The translations under genes were made by a program, and so were the position numbers. Positions 1-6,654 of a stretch of DNA of 6,758 nt are shown one piece after another (within the stretch, counting starts at the first letter, position 1; each line of letters opens with the position of its first letter). Under the pieces are notes generated by a model, which saw nothing but the letters and a program-made list of their open reading frames with translations, made no database searches and was not told the origin of the DNA. Origin of the DNA: Acidobacteriota bacterium (GTDB lineage: Bacteria; Acidobacteriota; UBA890; WLXD01); assembly GCA_022571615.1 (NCBI GenBank), contig JACZXM010000165.1, positions 1-6,758 of the forward strand, given 5' to 3'.

Positions 1-2
1 GC

Positions 3-1109
3 ATCGCGCACGTGTTCTCCGATCAGGTGGCGGATCCGGCGGTCGTGTCGTTCATCAAGCAGGCCGGGGCCTTCGTGGTGCCGACGCTGGCGGTGCTTGA
101 GAGCGTGACGGGGCTTCCTGGCGGCGCAGAACTGGCGCGGGATCCGCGCCTGGCCCCCTACCTGGCACCGGCCGAGATCAACAGCCTCGAGAATGGCTTT
201 CCGCCCGGGCCCGGCCGTGAGCACGTGCTGGAAAACGCGCTGGCCACGATTCGGGCGCTGCACGAGGCCGGGGTCCCGATTCTCGCGGGTACCGATTCTC
301 CCAATCCGGGAACGACCCATGGCGCCAGCCTGCACCGTGAGCTGGAGCTGCTGACCCGAGCCGGGCTCACACCGGCGGAGGCGCTGTCGTCGGCAACCTC
401 GGTGCCGGCAGAGGCGTTCGGATTGGGCGACCGCGGTCGCATCGCGGTCGGCCGGCGGGCCGACCTGGTGCTCGTGCGCGGCGACCCGACGACAGACATC
501 ACCGCAACGCGCGACATCGTCGGGGTGTGGAAGCTCGGCGTGCGGGTCGATCGAGATGGCTACCGGACTGCTCTGGCGGCACAGCAGGAGGGGGATAAAA
601 CGCCAAAGGGCTCCAGCGACGGGCTGGTGAGCGACTTCGATGATGGATCGCTCGCCACCGGGTTCGGGTCGGGCTGGACGGTCTCCACCGACACTCTGAT
701 CGGTGGTAGCTCGAGCGCCAACATGGAGGTAGTAGACGGCGGGGCGAACGGCTCGGCCAAGGCGCTCGAGATTAGCGGCACGCTGAATGCAGGCAGCATC
801 GCCTCCTGGGCCGGAGCGATGTTCTCGGCCGGACAGCAGCTGTTCGCGCCTGCCAATCTGTCGGCCAAAGGCGGCTTCAGCTTCTGGGCGCAGGGCGACG
901 GCAAGACGCATGCCATCATGCTGTTTGCACAAAGCCTCGGCCAGCGACCAGCGATACAAGCTTTCACCGTAAGCACCGAATGGTCCGAGTTCCGCTTCGC
1001 GTTCACGGACTTCCCCGGTGCCGACCCCAAGGGACTGCAGGCGCTGCTATTCACCGGCTCCGTCGAGGGCGAGTTTCGCTTCCGAATCGACGAGGTTCGC
1101 TTCTGGTAG
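3..1109 (+). CDS. Amidohydrolase with C-terminal CIA30-like domain (5' end outside window)
   Basis: The frame is open from the first bases, so the N-terminal half, which should carry the HxH metal-ligand motif, lies to the left of the window. Visible are IAHV at nt 3-14, whose His is probably a barrel metal ligand, and the family signature GTDSPNPG at nt 288-311 with the likely catalytic Asp at 294-296. After these come HREL, AGLTPAEAL, SATSVPA and the closing GRIAVGRRADLVLVRGDPT stretch at about nt 438-491. These match the imidazolonepropionase/prolidase-like branch of metal-dependent amidohydrolases. After a short linker (about nt 560-630) comes a domain of about 155 residues that starts DFDDGS and ends FRIDEVRFW. 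It looks like a CIA30/carbohydrate-binding-type beta-sandwich. The catalytic part would hydrolyse a C-N bond in a cyclic amide, dipeptide or similar compound; the substrate is unknown. The fusion suggests binding to a polymer or surface, which is inference. The gene ends 7 bases from a convergent VOC remnant. Confidence 0.85.
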   Translation: MAHVFSDQVADPAVVSFIKQAGAFVVPTLAVLESVTGLPGGAELARDPRLAPYLAPAEINSLENGFPPGPGREHVLENALATIRALHEAGVPILAGTDSPNPGTTHGASLHRELELLTRAGLTPAEALSSATSVPAEAFGLGDRGRIAVGRRADLVLVRGDPTTDITATRDIVGVWKLGVRVDRDGYRTALAAQQEGDKTPKGSSDGLVSDFDDGSLATGFGSGWTVSTDTLIGGSSSANMEVVDGGANGSAKALEISGTLNAGSIASWAGAMFSAGQQLFAPANLSAKGGFSFWAQGDGKTHAIMLFAQSLGQRPAIQAFTVSTEWSEFRFAFTDFPGADPKGLQALLFTGSVEGEFRFRIDEVRFW

Positions 1110-1116
1110 GGACGGC

Positions 1117-1329
1117 TCAGTGCTGCTGCGGTCGATGGGCGAAACCGACCAGATAACCGCTGCAGTCACGGATATGGAACTCGCGCGCCCCGTAAAAGGT
1201 CGTGCCCAGGTCCTTGCCGCCGGTGTCGCGGTCCTTGATCGTGGCGTAGAGCGAGTCGACGTCGTCGACATCGATGTACAGAGACACCGCGTCGCCGCCC
1301 GAGGCGGGGGTGTAGTCGGGTAGGTCACC
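1117..1329 (-). pseudogene. Truncated glyoxalase/VOC-family protein (C-terminal half)
   Basis: Read on the minus strand from about 1329 to a TGA at 1119-1117, this frame gives about 70 residues with clear VOC character: SLYIDVDDVDSLYA, then GKDLGTTFYGAREF, then HIRDCSGYLVGFAH. This is the usual last beta-alpha-beta-beta-beta module of PhnB/glyoxalase-like proteins, with DCSG where DPDG is common. A complete member is about 120-140 residues. Upstream the same frame runs only to a stop at 1386-1384 and holds no ATG, GTG or TTG, and I found no N-terminal VOC half in the other minus frames up to about 1550. It is therefore a 5'-truncated remnant rather than a working gene. It converges on the amidohydrolase gene. 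The family call is from motif memory; a database search was not possible. Confidence 0.65.
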
Positions 1330-1470
1330 GCGCGAACGTCGCGGCGCCTTGCATCTGCACCCTTGGCGGCGTAACCAGACCCATCACACTTTCACCACAG
1401 CCTGCTAAGGAGAAAGTGGGCGGGGTTCGCCGCCCCGGCGGTGGCGTCAGCCATCGACCCAGCAGGCACA
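1330..1470. other. Non-coding spacer with no recognised gene
   Basis: Between the VOC remnant and the promoter of the M20 gene I see no supported coding region, RNA gene or insertion-sequence end. A perfect 6-bp stem with a 6-base loop (GGGCGG 1418-1423, CCGCCC 1430-1435) is present. It has no T-run on the plus strand and only a weak T-rich tract on the minus strand, so I do not call it a terminator. An AAGGAG at 1407-1412 precedes a GTG at 1416 in frame with the M20 gene. The 33 residues this would add are Arg/Gly/Pro-rich and unlike the family, so I take the AAGGAG to be fortuitous. Confidence 0.4.
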
Positions 1471-1476
1471 TATACT
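1471..1476 (+). promoter_or_regulatory. Candidate -10 element (TATACT) for the M20 hydrolase operon
   Basis: TATACT matches the sigma-70 -10 consensus at five of six positions and stands out in GC-rich surroundings. It would start transcription near 1483 and leave a leader of about 32 bases before the ATG at 1515. No convincing -35 hexamer sits at the correct distance (1448-1453 reads CAGCCA), so the promoter is weak or depends on an activator. If real, it excludes the upstream GTG at 1416 as the start codon. Confidence 0.4.
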
Positions 1477-1514
1477 CTGCTCGTTCCCCTGCCCTCGATC
1501 CTGTAGATGGAGCC

Positions 1515-2678
1515 ATGGACGATCGAAACCGAGCCCTGATCTCGTTCACCCGCGATCTGGTGAAGATCCCGTCGGTGCTCGGGGACGAGAATCGGGTCGC
1601 CGAGCGCGTGCTCGCGGAGATGAAGTTCCTCGGCTACGACCAGGTCGACGTGGATTCTGCCGGCAGCGTGGTGGGGGTGATCCAGGGCAATGCGGACGGG
1701 CCCACGATGGTGTTCGATGCCCACATGGACACGGTGGACGTGCACCCGAGGTCAGCATGGGAGCATGATCCGTTCGGCGCCGAGGTGGTCGGCGGCCGAA
1801 TCTACGGCCGCGGTAGCAGCGACATGAAGGGCGCCTTGGCCGCCATGGTGCATGGATGCGGTGGTCTCGACCGGGCGGAGATCTCCGGCCGGGTGGTGGT
1901 ATCCGCGTCCGTCGGCGAGGAGCTGATCGAGGGAGCGGCGCTCCGGGTGGTGATGCAGCGTTACGGCGGCGACTATGTGGTCATCGGCGAAGCATCGGAG
2001 CTGAATCTGGTCCGTGCCGGACGCGGTCGCGCCGAGCTCGTAATCACCACCCAGGGCCAACCGGCCCACGCCGCCAATCCCGAGCGCGGCGTCAACGCCA
2101 TCCACACGATGCGCGCCGTTATCGAACAGATCGAGAAGCTGCCGATGCCACGGGATCCGTTCATCGGGCCGGGAGTCCTGTGCCTGACCGACATCATTTC
2201 CGTTCCGCACCCAGCCCACTCCGTGGTGCCGAGCCGATGCCGTGCGACCTACGAACGAAGGCTGGTGCCGGGTGAGACCGAAGAACAGGTGCTCGCCGAG
2301 ATGCGCCAGGCCTGCCAGCGGGCGGGCGCTCCGGACACCATCGTGGAGTTCGCCCTGGCCGATTACACGTCGTATACGGGAGTTCGCTGGGAGCGGCCAA
2401 AATGGTTCGCGCCCTGGCAGTTGCCCCGCGACCACGAGCTCGTGGAGAGGGCGTTGCGCGGCTTGCGGGCGGTGGGGCTGGAGCCATCTTTGAAGGCCTA
2501 TCAGTTCTGCACCAATGCCGCGTACAGTGCAGGCTACGCTGAGGTGCCGACGATCGGCTTCGGGCCGGGTTGCGAGGAGCAGTGCCACGTCGTTGACGAG
2601 TACCTCGAGTTGGAGCAGTTATTGGATGCAAGCCGCGGCTACCAGGCGATCGCGCAGCAACTGCTCGGTGTTTCGTGA
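1515..2678 (+). CDS. M20-family metallohydrolase, YgeY-like (selenium-metabolism-linked hydrolase type)
   Basis: This 387-residue cytoplasmic protein has the full M20 (ArgE/DapE/CPG2) signature. DAHMDTV holds metal ligand H70 and catalytic D72. GRGSSDMKG holds the bridging ligand D103. GEE holds the general base E135 and ligand E136. IGEAS holds E159, and CHVVDEY holds H358. The lid/dimerisation domain spans about residues 170-285 and includes GQPAHAANPERGVNAI. The C-terminal part (YTGVRWERPKWFAPWQLP, CTNAAYS, IGFGPGCEEQCHVVDEY) closely resembles the YgeY subgroup, which is often found near selenium or xanthine catabolism genes in other bacteria; no such genes are in this window. It would hydrolyse an N-acyl or peptide-like amide using two metal ions, probably zinc, and the substrate is unknown. 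ATG 1515 is chosen because its N-terminus (MDDRNRALISFTRDLVKIPS) fits the family start and a TATACT lies upstream. The only Shine-Dalgarno-like bases (GGAG 1509-1512) are just two bases from the ATG, so initiation may be weak. It probably forms an operon with the next gene. Confidence 0.9.
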   Translation: MDDRNRALISFTRDLVKIPSVLGDENRVAERVLAEMKFLGYDQVDVDSAGSVVGVIQGNADGPTMVFDAHMDTVDVHPRSAWEHDPFGAEVVGGRIYGRGSSDMKGALAAMVHGCGGLDRAEISGRVVVSASVGEELIEGAALRVVMQRYGGDYVVIGEASELNLVRAGRGRAELVITTQGQPAHAANPERGVNAIHTMRAVIEQIEKLPMPRDPFIGPGVLCLTDIISVPHPAHSVVPSRCRATYERRLVPGETEEQVLAEMRQACQRAGAPDTIVEFALADYTSYTGVRWERPKWFAPWQLPRDHELVERALRGLRAVGLEPSLKAYQFCTNAAYSAGYAEVPTIGFGPGCEEQCHVVDEYLELEQLLDASRGYQAIAQQLLGVS

Positions 2679-2710
2679 CCACCGTCTGCCAGCCCCCCAC
2701 GCCAGCACAA

Positions 2711-2715
2711 GGGAG
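2711..2715 (+). promoter_or_regulatory. Ribosome binding site that fixes the start of the Asp-box protein
   Basis: GGGAG, within the purine-rich run AAGGGAGAGAA at 2709-2719, lies 7 bases before GTG 2723. It selects this GTG over the earlier in-frame GTG at 2675, which overlaps the M20 stop codon but has no such site. Starting at 2723 also places a standard signal peptide exactly at the N-terminus. Confidence 0.75.
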
Positions 2716-2722
2716 AGAACCG

Positions 2723-5700
2723 GTGCGTAACCCTCTGTGGTCTTGTCTGCTCGCGAGCTTGCTAATCCTTCCTGTGGCCTCGGCCAACCCGACCGATGAC
2801 CGCGAGGTCTACCCGGCGGAGCTGTTCGCTGGGCTGCGCTACCACTATGTTGGGCCCTCGAGGGGCGGTCGGGTTACCGCCGTGGCGGGACATCGAGCGC
2901 AGCCCGGGACCTTCTACATGGGAGCCACCGGCGGCGGGGTGTGGAAAACGACCGACTTCGGTGCCTCCTGGAACCCGATCTCGGACGGGTCCTTTGCCAC
3001 CGGTTCAATCGGCGCCATTCGCGTCGCCTCGTCCGACCCGATGATCGTGTACGTTGCCACGGGTTCCGACGGTCTGCGGAGCAACGTGATCGTCGGCAAG
3101 GGCGTCTACAAGTCCGCTGACGGTGGCAAGAGCTGGCAGCATATCGGTCTGGAGCAGACCGGCAACAGCGGTGCGGTCCTGATCCATCCCGACGACCCCG
3201 ACCTGGTGTACGTGGCGGCGATCGGCAATCCGTTCGCCCCCAATCCCGAGCGCGGGGTGTACCGGAGTCGCGATGGTGGTGGAAGCTGGGAGCAGGTGCT
3301 GTACGTGTCCGACCGCACCGGCGCCGTGGATCTGGAGTTTGCGCCCGACAACCCGAACGAGATCTATGCCACCTTGTGGGAGGCAGAGCGCAAGCCCTGG
3401 ACGATTCTCTCGGGCGGTCAAGAGGGCGGTGTGTTCAAGAGTCAGGACGGTGGTGATACCTGGCAGCGGCTCACCAACGGCCTGCCGCAAGGGCTGCGCG
3501 GCAAGGCGGATCTGGCGGTCTCGGCCGCGGATCCCGACCGTGTGTACGTACTGATCGAGGCACCGGGAGAGGAAGGTGGCGTATACCGGTCCGACGATCG
3601 TGGAGCCAGCTGGCACCAGGTCACTGATTTCCAGCCGATCCGCAACCGGCCCTTCTACTACACCAACCTGCAGGCGCATCCGGCCAACCCCGACATCCTC
3701 TGGGGCATGGCCGAGGGTTTCTACAAGTCCGAGGACGGGGGAAAGACGTGGGACGCTCAGCGGGTGCCCCACGGTGACAACCACGATCTATGGATCAATC
3801 CGGATGACCCGCTGATCATGATCGAGAGCAACGACGGTGGCGCTAACGTGAGCCGCGACGGGGGGGTCACCTGGTCGCGCCAGGACAACCAGCCGACCGC
3901 CGAGCTGTACCAGGTCGATATCTCCGACGAGTTCCCCTACCGGCTGTATGCCGGCCAGCAAGACAACTCGACGATCTCCGTTCCCAGCCTGCCGCTGCGG
4001 GGTCGGGCCGGTGGTCCGCAGGCCTACTGGGAAACCCATGGCGGTTGTGAGACCGGCCCGGTGGTGCCCAAGCCCGGTGACCCGGAAATCGTGTACGCCA
4101 ACTGCAAGGGCCGCTTCGGTGTGTACAACCGCCGGACCGGGCAGGAGCAGCAGTACTACGTGGGCTTCTGGAACCTGTACGGTCGCAACCCCAAGGACCT
4201 GCCCTACCGGTTCCAGCGCGTGGCGCCGATCCATGTGTCGCCGCACGATCCCGACCGTGTCTACCACGCCTCCCAATACCTCCATGTGACCGAGGACGGG
4301 GGCCGTACCTGGAAGACGATCTCGCCCGATCTCACCGCCTTCGACCCCGAGACCCAGGTCGTCTCGGGCTCACCGATCACGATCGACGTCACCGGAGAGG
4401 AACACTTCAGCGTCCTGTACGAGGTGCAGGAATCTCCGCACGAGCCCGGAGTGATCTGGACCGGAGCTAACGACGGGCCGATCCACTTGACCCGCGATGG
4501 CGGCCAGACCTGGACCGACGTCACGCCCCCGGGGCTCGGCCGGCATGGCCGGGTGCAAACCATCGAGGTTTCACCCCACGATCCGGCCAAGGCGTATGCC
4601 GCGGTGCTGCGCTATCAGCTCGGCGATTTTTCCCCCTACCTGTACCGAACACAAGACTACGGCGAGAGCTGGACGCGGATCACCACCGGCGACAACGGTA
4701 TTCCCGCCGACCATCCGGTGCGGGTGGTGCGCGAGGACCCGACGCGCGAGGGACTTCTGTATGCCGGGACCGAGTTCGGTATGTTCGTGTCGTTTGACGA
4801 TGGCGGCCAATGGCAGCCGCTGCAGCTGAATCTGCCGGCCACACCGGTCAGCGACATCAAGGTGGTGAACGGGGACCTGGTGCTCTCGACCATGGGACGA
4901 GGCTTCTGGATTCTCTATGACCTGACGCCGCTGCGCGGGATCACGGACGCGGTGGCGGCGTCGAGCGCGCACCTGTTCGAGATCCGCGACGCGGTGCGTT
5001 TCCGTGGTCGCGGGGGCTTCTTCTTCCGTCCTCCCGGTCCCGACGAGCCGCAGTACCCGAGCACCGGAGCCAACATCGACTACTGGCTCGCTCAGGAGGC
5101 AACCGGTGAGCTCAAGCTCGAGATCAGCGATGCCGAGGGCAACCTGCTGCGGGTCTTCTCGAGCGAGGATCCGGGTGAGCAGTCCATCGCGCCGGAGCCC
5201 GGGATGCGAGAGTGGCACCTGGAGCGCGTCGGCACGCCCAAGCTGCCCAAGGCGGCGGGCGCCCACCGCTTCGTCTGGGATCTGCGATACCCGGGGCCCT
5301 GGGATTCTAACCCCCGGCGTTCAGGACAGCGCGGTCCCATGGTGCCTCCCGGTACCTACGAGGCCCGCCTGCAAGCCGGCGAGTGGGAGGAAACGCGCTC
5401 GTTCGAGGTGGTGATGGACCCACGGGTGTTGGGGGAGGGAATCACCGGGCAAGATGTCACCGCACAGGCGGGGCTCGCGCTGCGCGTGCGAGACTTGCTG
5501 AGCTCGGCACGAGCCCAGGTGGCGCGGATCGCTGCGGCCGAAAAGGACAGCCGTGACGAGCTGCCGGACGAGGTCGAGGCCGTGCGGGCGGCTCTGGTGA
5601 CCGCGCCGGTGCGCTACTCACCACCCATGTTGGTCGATCAGCTCCAGTACCTGTACTCCAATCTCGACCGCGCCGACCAGGCCCCCGGCCACGACGCCCA

Positions 5701-5776
5701 CGCCCGCGCCGAGGAGCTGAACCAGGAGCTCCAGGGCCATCTACAAAGGCTAGAGGGCCTGCTCGAGTCCCCGTAG
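2723..5776 (+). CDS. Secreted multi-Asp-box (BNR/VPS10-like) beta-propeller protein
   Basis: The 1017-residue product starts with a Sec signal peptide: MRN, a hydrophobic core around residues 8-18, and cleavage probably after ASA at 19-21. Eleven Asp boxes (S/T-x-D-x-G-x-S/T-W) follow, at residues 76-83, 131-138, 182-189, 240-247, 290-297, 336-343, 377-384, 523-530, 590-597, 643-650 and 690-697; the last has Q in place of S/T. Such repeats sit in beta-propeller blades of sialidases, GH74 enzymes and sortilins, and the spacing suggests two propellers. The stretch 385-522 has no Asp box and holds the only two cysteines of the mature protein (C442, C461). Residues about 745-900 look like beta-rich accessory domains (PGTYEARL, then FEVVMDPRV). 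Residues about 910-1017 look helical and end without an anchor. Large secreted proteins of this build are usually labelled glycosyl hydrolase or VPS10-domain protein with no proven activity, and no glycosidase catalytic pair can be assigned here. The gene lies 44 bases after the M20 gene with no evident promoter between them. Confidence 0.85.
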   Translation: MRNPLWSCLLASLLILPVASANPTDDREVYPAELFAGLRYHYVGPSRGGRVTAVAGHRAQPGTFYMGATGGGVWKTTDFGASWNPISDGSFATGSIGAIRVASSDPMIVYVATGSDGLRSNVIVGKGVYKSADGGKSWQHIGLEQTGNSGAVLIHPDDPDLVYVAAIGNPFAPNPERGVYRSRDGGGSWEQVLYVSDRTGAVDLEFAPDNPNEIYATLWEAERKPWTILSGGQEGGVFKSQDGGDTWQRLTNGLPQGLRGKADLAVSAADPDRVYVLIEAPGEEGGVYRSDDRGASWHQVTDFQPIRNRPFYYTNLQAHPANPDILWGMAEGFYKSEDGGKTWDAQRVPHGDNHDLWINPDDPLIMIESNDGGANVSRDGGVTWSRQDNQPTAELYQVDISDEFPYRLYAGQQDNSTISVPSLPLRGRAGGPQAYWETHGGCETGPVVPKPGDPEIVYANCKGRFGVYNRRTGQEQQYYVGFWNLYGRNPKDLPYRFQRVAPIHVSPHDPDRVYHASQYLHVTEDGGRTWKTISPDLTAFDPETQVVSGSPITIDVTGEEHFSVLYEVQESPHEPGVIWTGANDGPIHLTRDGGQTWTDVTPPGLGRHGRVQTIEVSPHDPAKAYAAVLRYQLGDFSPYLYRTQDYGESWTRITTGDNGIPADHPVRVVREDPTREGLLYAGTEFGMFVSFDDGGQWQPLQLNLPATPVSDIKVVNGDLVLSTMGRGFWILYDLTPLRGITDAVAASSAHLFEIRDAVRFRGRGGFFFRPPGPDEPQYPSTGANIDYWLAQEATGELKLEISDAEGNLLRVFSSEDPGEQSIAPEPGMREWHLERVGTPKLPKAAGAHRFVWDLRYPGPWDSNPRRSGQRGPMVPPGTYEARLQAGEWEETRSFEVVMDPRVLGEGITGQDVTAQAGLALRVRDLLSSARAQVARIAAAEKDSRDELPDEVEAVRAALVTAPVRYSPPMLVDQLQYLYSNLDRADQAPGHDAHARAEELNQELQGHLQRLEGLLESP

Positions 5777-5793
5777 ACAAGGGACAGCCGTCG

Positions 5794-5957
5794 TATCGCG
5801 ACCTCGGGATCGGGTCTTGCCGATGCCTCGGTCATCGTGCTGGCTCGCACCCTCGGTATTCGAGATGTGCTGCCTCGATGAGCGGCACTTCCGATCGATA
5901 CTCGGCCCCGGCAGACGCCCGCTCCGGCTGTTGCCAGCCGATGTGGAAACGAGTTGA
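5794..5957 (+). pseudogene. Frameshifted remnant of a PIN-domain toxin (VapC-like C-terminus)
   Basis: Three plus-strand frames in series rebuild the end of a PIN-domain protein. YRDLGI is read from 5794. GLADASVIVLARTLGIRDVL is read from 5813, one extra base having shifted the frame. DERHFRS and then LRLLPADVETS are read from 5877 to a TGA at 5955-5957. The second segment stops at its own TGA (5879-5881). The parts match the usual PIN order: the ADAS motif with its metal-binding Asp, a helix ending LGIR, the second Asp in DERHF, and a C-terminal LLPAD. Between VL and DERHF about two bases are missing relative to an intact frame. The first two catalytic regions and any antitoxin partner are absent. 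It starts just after the Asp-box gene ends, and its last codons overlap the promoter of the next toxin-antitoxin pair. The middle and last segments are the firm part; the first is less certain. Confidence 0.6.
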
Positions 5958-5982
5958 CCATGGTCTCTGACCATAGTTTAAT
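5954..5982 (+). promoter_or_regulatory. Sigma-70-type promoter with operator-like repeats for the toxin-antitoxin operon
   Basis: TTGACC (5954-5959) and TTTAAT (5977-5982) each match the -35 and -10 consensus at five of six positions and are separated by exactly 17 bases. The spacer and the -35 element hold two overlapping inverted repeats: GACCATGGTC at 5956-5965, a perfect 10-base palindrome, and ATGGTC-TCT-GACCAT at 5960-5974. As a result TGACCAT occurs twice, 13 bases apart (5955-5961 and 5968-5974). Phd-type antitoxins, alone or with toxin, commonly bind such repeats to repress their own operon. The predicted transcript starts near 5989, before the antitoxin ATG at 6002. Confidence 0.7.
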
Positions 5983-6001
5983 CGAACCTATGGAACAAGA
6001 T

Positions 6002-6244
6002 ATGGAGGAGATCGCTATCTCCAAGTTCAAGGCCACCTGCCTGGCGGTGCTCGAGAGGGTTCGTCAGACGGGCCGACCCATCCGGGTTACTCGCTTTGGA
6101 GTTCCCGTGGCTGAGGTCGTGCCGCCGAGTGTGCCCAAGCGCCCGAGCGGCTGGCTGGGCTGCATGCGCGGCCGGGTTGAGATTAAGGGCGACATCATCG
6201 CGCCGGCGGTGGACCCTGGTGACTGGGAGGTCGTGCGCGATTGA
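6002..6244 (+). CDS. Phd/YefM-type antitoxin
   Basis: The 80-residue product has the classic Phd/YefM N-terminus: a short strand (EEIAIS), a helix (KFKATCLAVLERVRQ), then GRPIRVTRFGVPVAEVVP, which forms the DNA-binding dimer fold. The tail, with GWLGCMRGRVEIKGDIIAP and DWEVV, is the part that in this family wraps and neutralises the toxin. Longer starts exist in frame at ATG 5960 and ATG 5990. I prefer ATG 6002 because MEEIAISKFKA fits the family start, GGAA at 5992-5995 lies six bases upstream, and the promoter would begin its transcript near 5989. ATG 5960 would lie inside the promoter spacer, and ATG 5990 would be essentially leaderless. The product should also repress its own operon through the repeats at 5955-5974. 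Its stop codon overlaps the toxin start. Confidence 0.85.
   Translation: MEEIAISKFKATCLAVLERVRQTGRPIRVTRFGVPVAEVVPPSVPKRPSGWLGCMRGRVEIKGDIIAPAVDPGDWEVVRD
6225..6230 (+). promoter_or_regulatory. Ribosome binding site for the PIN toxin inside the antitoxin gene
   Basis: GGGAGG lies 10 bases before the TTG at 6241 and inside the last codons of the antitoxin. It supports this rare start codon and points to translational coupling: ribosomes ending at TGA 6242-6244 can re-initiate at the overlapping TTG. Confidence 0.6.
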
Positions 6245-6654
6245 AGCTGCTGCTCGACACGCACGTCTGGCTCTGGAGCGTCGCGGAGCCGGAACGCCTG
6301 GCGCCGACGATGCGTTCCTGTCTCGAGAATCCGGACACCGAGCTGTGGCTTTCGCCAATGAGTATCTGGGAGCTAGTGATGCTTGCTCAGAAGGGCCGGG
6401 TGGAGCTGGACGTGCCGGTGGCGCAATGGGTCGTCGATGCGCAGGAGCTGGTCACTCTGCGGGAGGCGCCCGTCACCCGCGAGGTCGCTCTGGAGACCGC
6501 GCTCGTGGATGCCGCGCACAAAGACCCTGCGGACCGTTTCTTGGTGGCGACCGCGCGCGTGTTTGGTTTGAGATTGGCCACGGCAGATGGCCGACTGCTG
6601 CGGGATGCCAAGATCGACACGCTGGCCGCCGCCGGAAGCGCTCATCGTCGGTGA
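6241..6654 (+). CDS. vapC: PIN-domain ribonuclease toxin (VapC-like)
   Basis: The 137-residue product is a typical single-domain PIN toxin, a magnesium- or manganese-dependent RNase. The acidic metal-binding residues are all in place: D6 in LLLDTHVWLW, E44 in SIWELVMLAQKG, D95/D98 in HKDPADRFLVATA, and D116 in LATADGRLL. The order and spacing match the subgroup usually paired with Phd/YefM antitoxins. The RNA target cannot be inferred. The frame starts at TTG 6241, which overlaps the antitoxin stop (TTGA, 6241-6244) with GGGAGG upstream. Starting there gives MKLLLDTHVW, the expected N-terminus, and no ATG or GTG fits. The rare start and coupling would keep toxin output below antitoxin output, as is common in such pairs. 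The gene appears intact, so it is probably a live module controlled by the repressed promoter at 5954-5982. Confidence 0.9.
   Translation: MKLLLDTHVWLWSVAEPERLAPTMRSCLENPDTELWLSPMSIWELVMLAQKGRVELDVPVAQWVVDAQELVTLREAPVTREVALETALVDAAHKDPADRFLVATARVFGLRLATADGRLLRDAKIDTLAAAGSAHRR

Noticed and set aside
1018..1323. Plus-strand open frame spanning the end of the amidohydrolase gene
   Set aside because: It overlaps a well-supported gene and is antisense to the VOC remnant, with no motifs of its own.
1416..1514. GTG start at 1416 with AAGGAG upstream, extending the M20 protein by 33 residues
   Set aside because: The extension is Arg/Gly/Pro-rich and unlike the family, the family N-terminus fits ATG 1515, and the candidate -10 at 1471 would start transcription downstream of this GTG.
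2675..2722. GTG start at 2675 overlapping the M20 stop codon
   Set aside because: It has no Shine-Dalgarno sequence at the right distance and would put 16 residues ahead of a signal peptide. GTG 2723 has a good site and starts the signal peptide directly.
3005..3784. Long minus-strand open frame antisense to the Asp-box gene (similarly 1752-2588, 3788-4285 and 4571-5266)
   Set aside because: These mirror strongly coding plus-strand genes in GC-rich DNA, have no recognisable motifs and no ribosome binding sites; they are shadow frames.
2948..4816. Repeated GACGGTGG-like DNA motifs as a possible repeat array or CRISPR
   Set aside because: They encode the Asp-box DGG core at irregular spacing within one reading frame; this is protein repeat structure and not a DNA repeat element.
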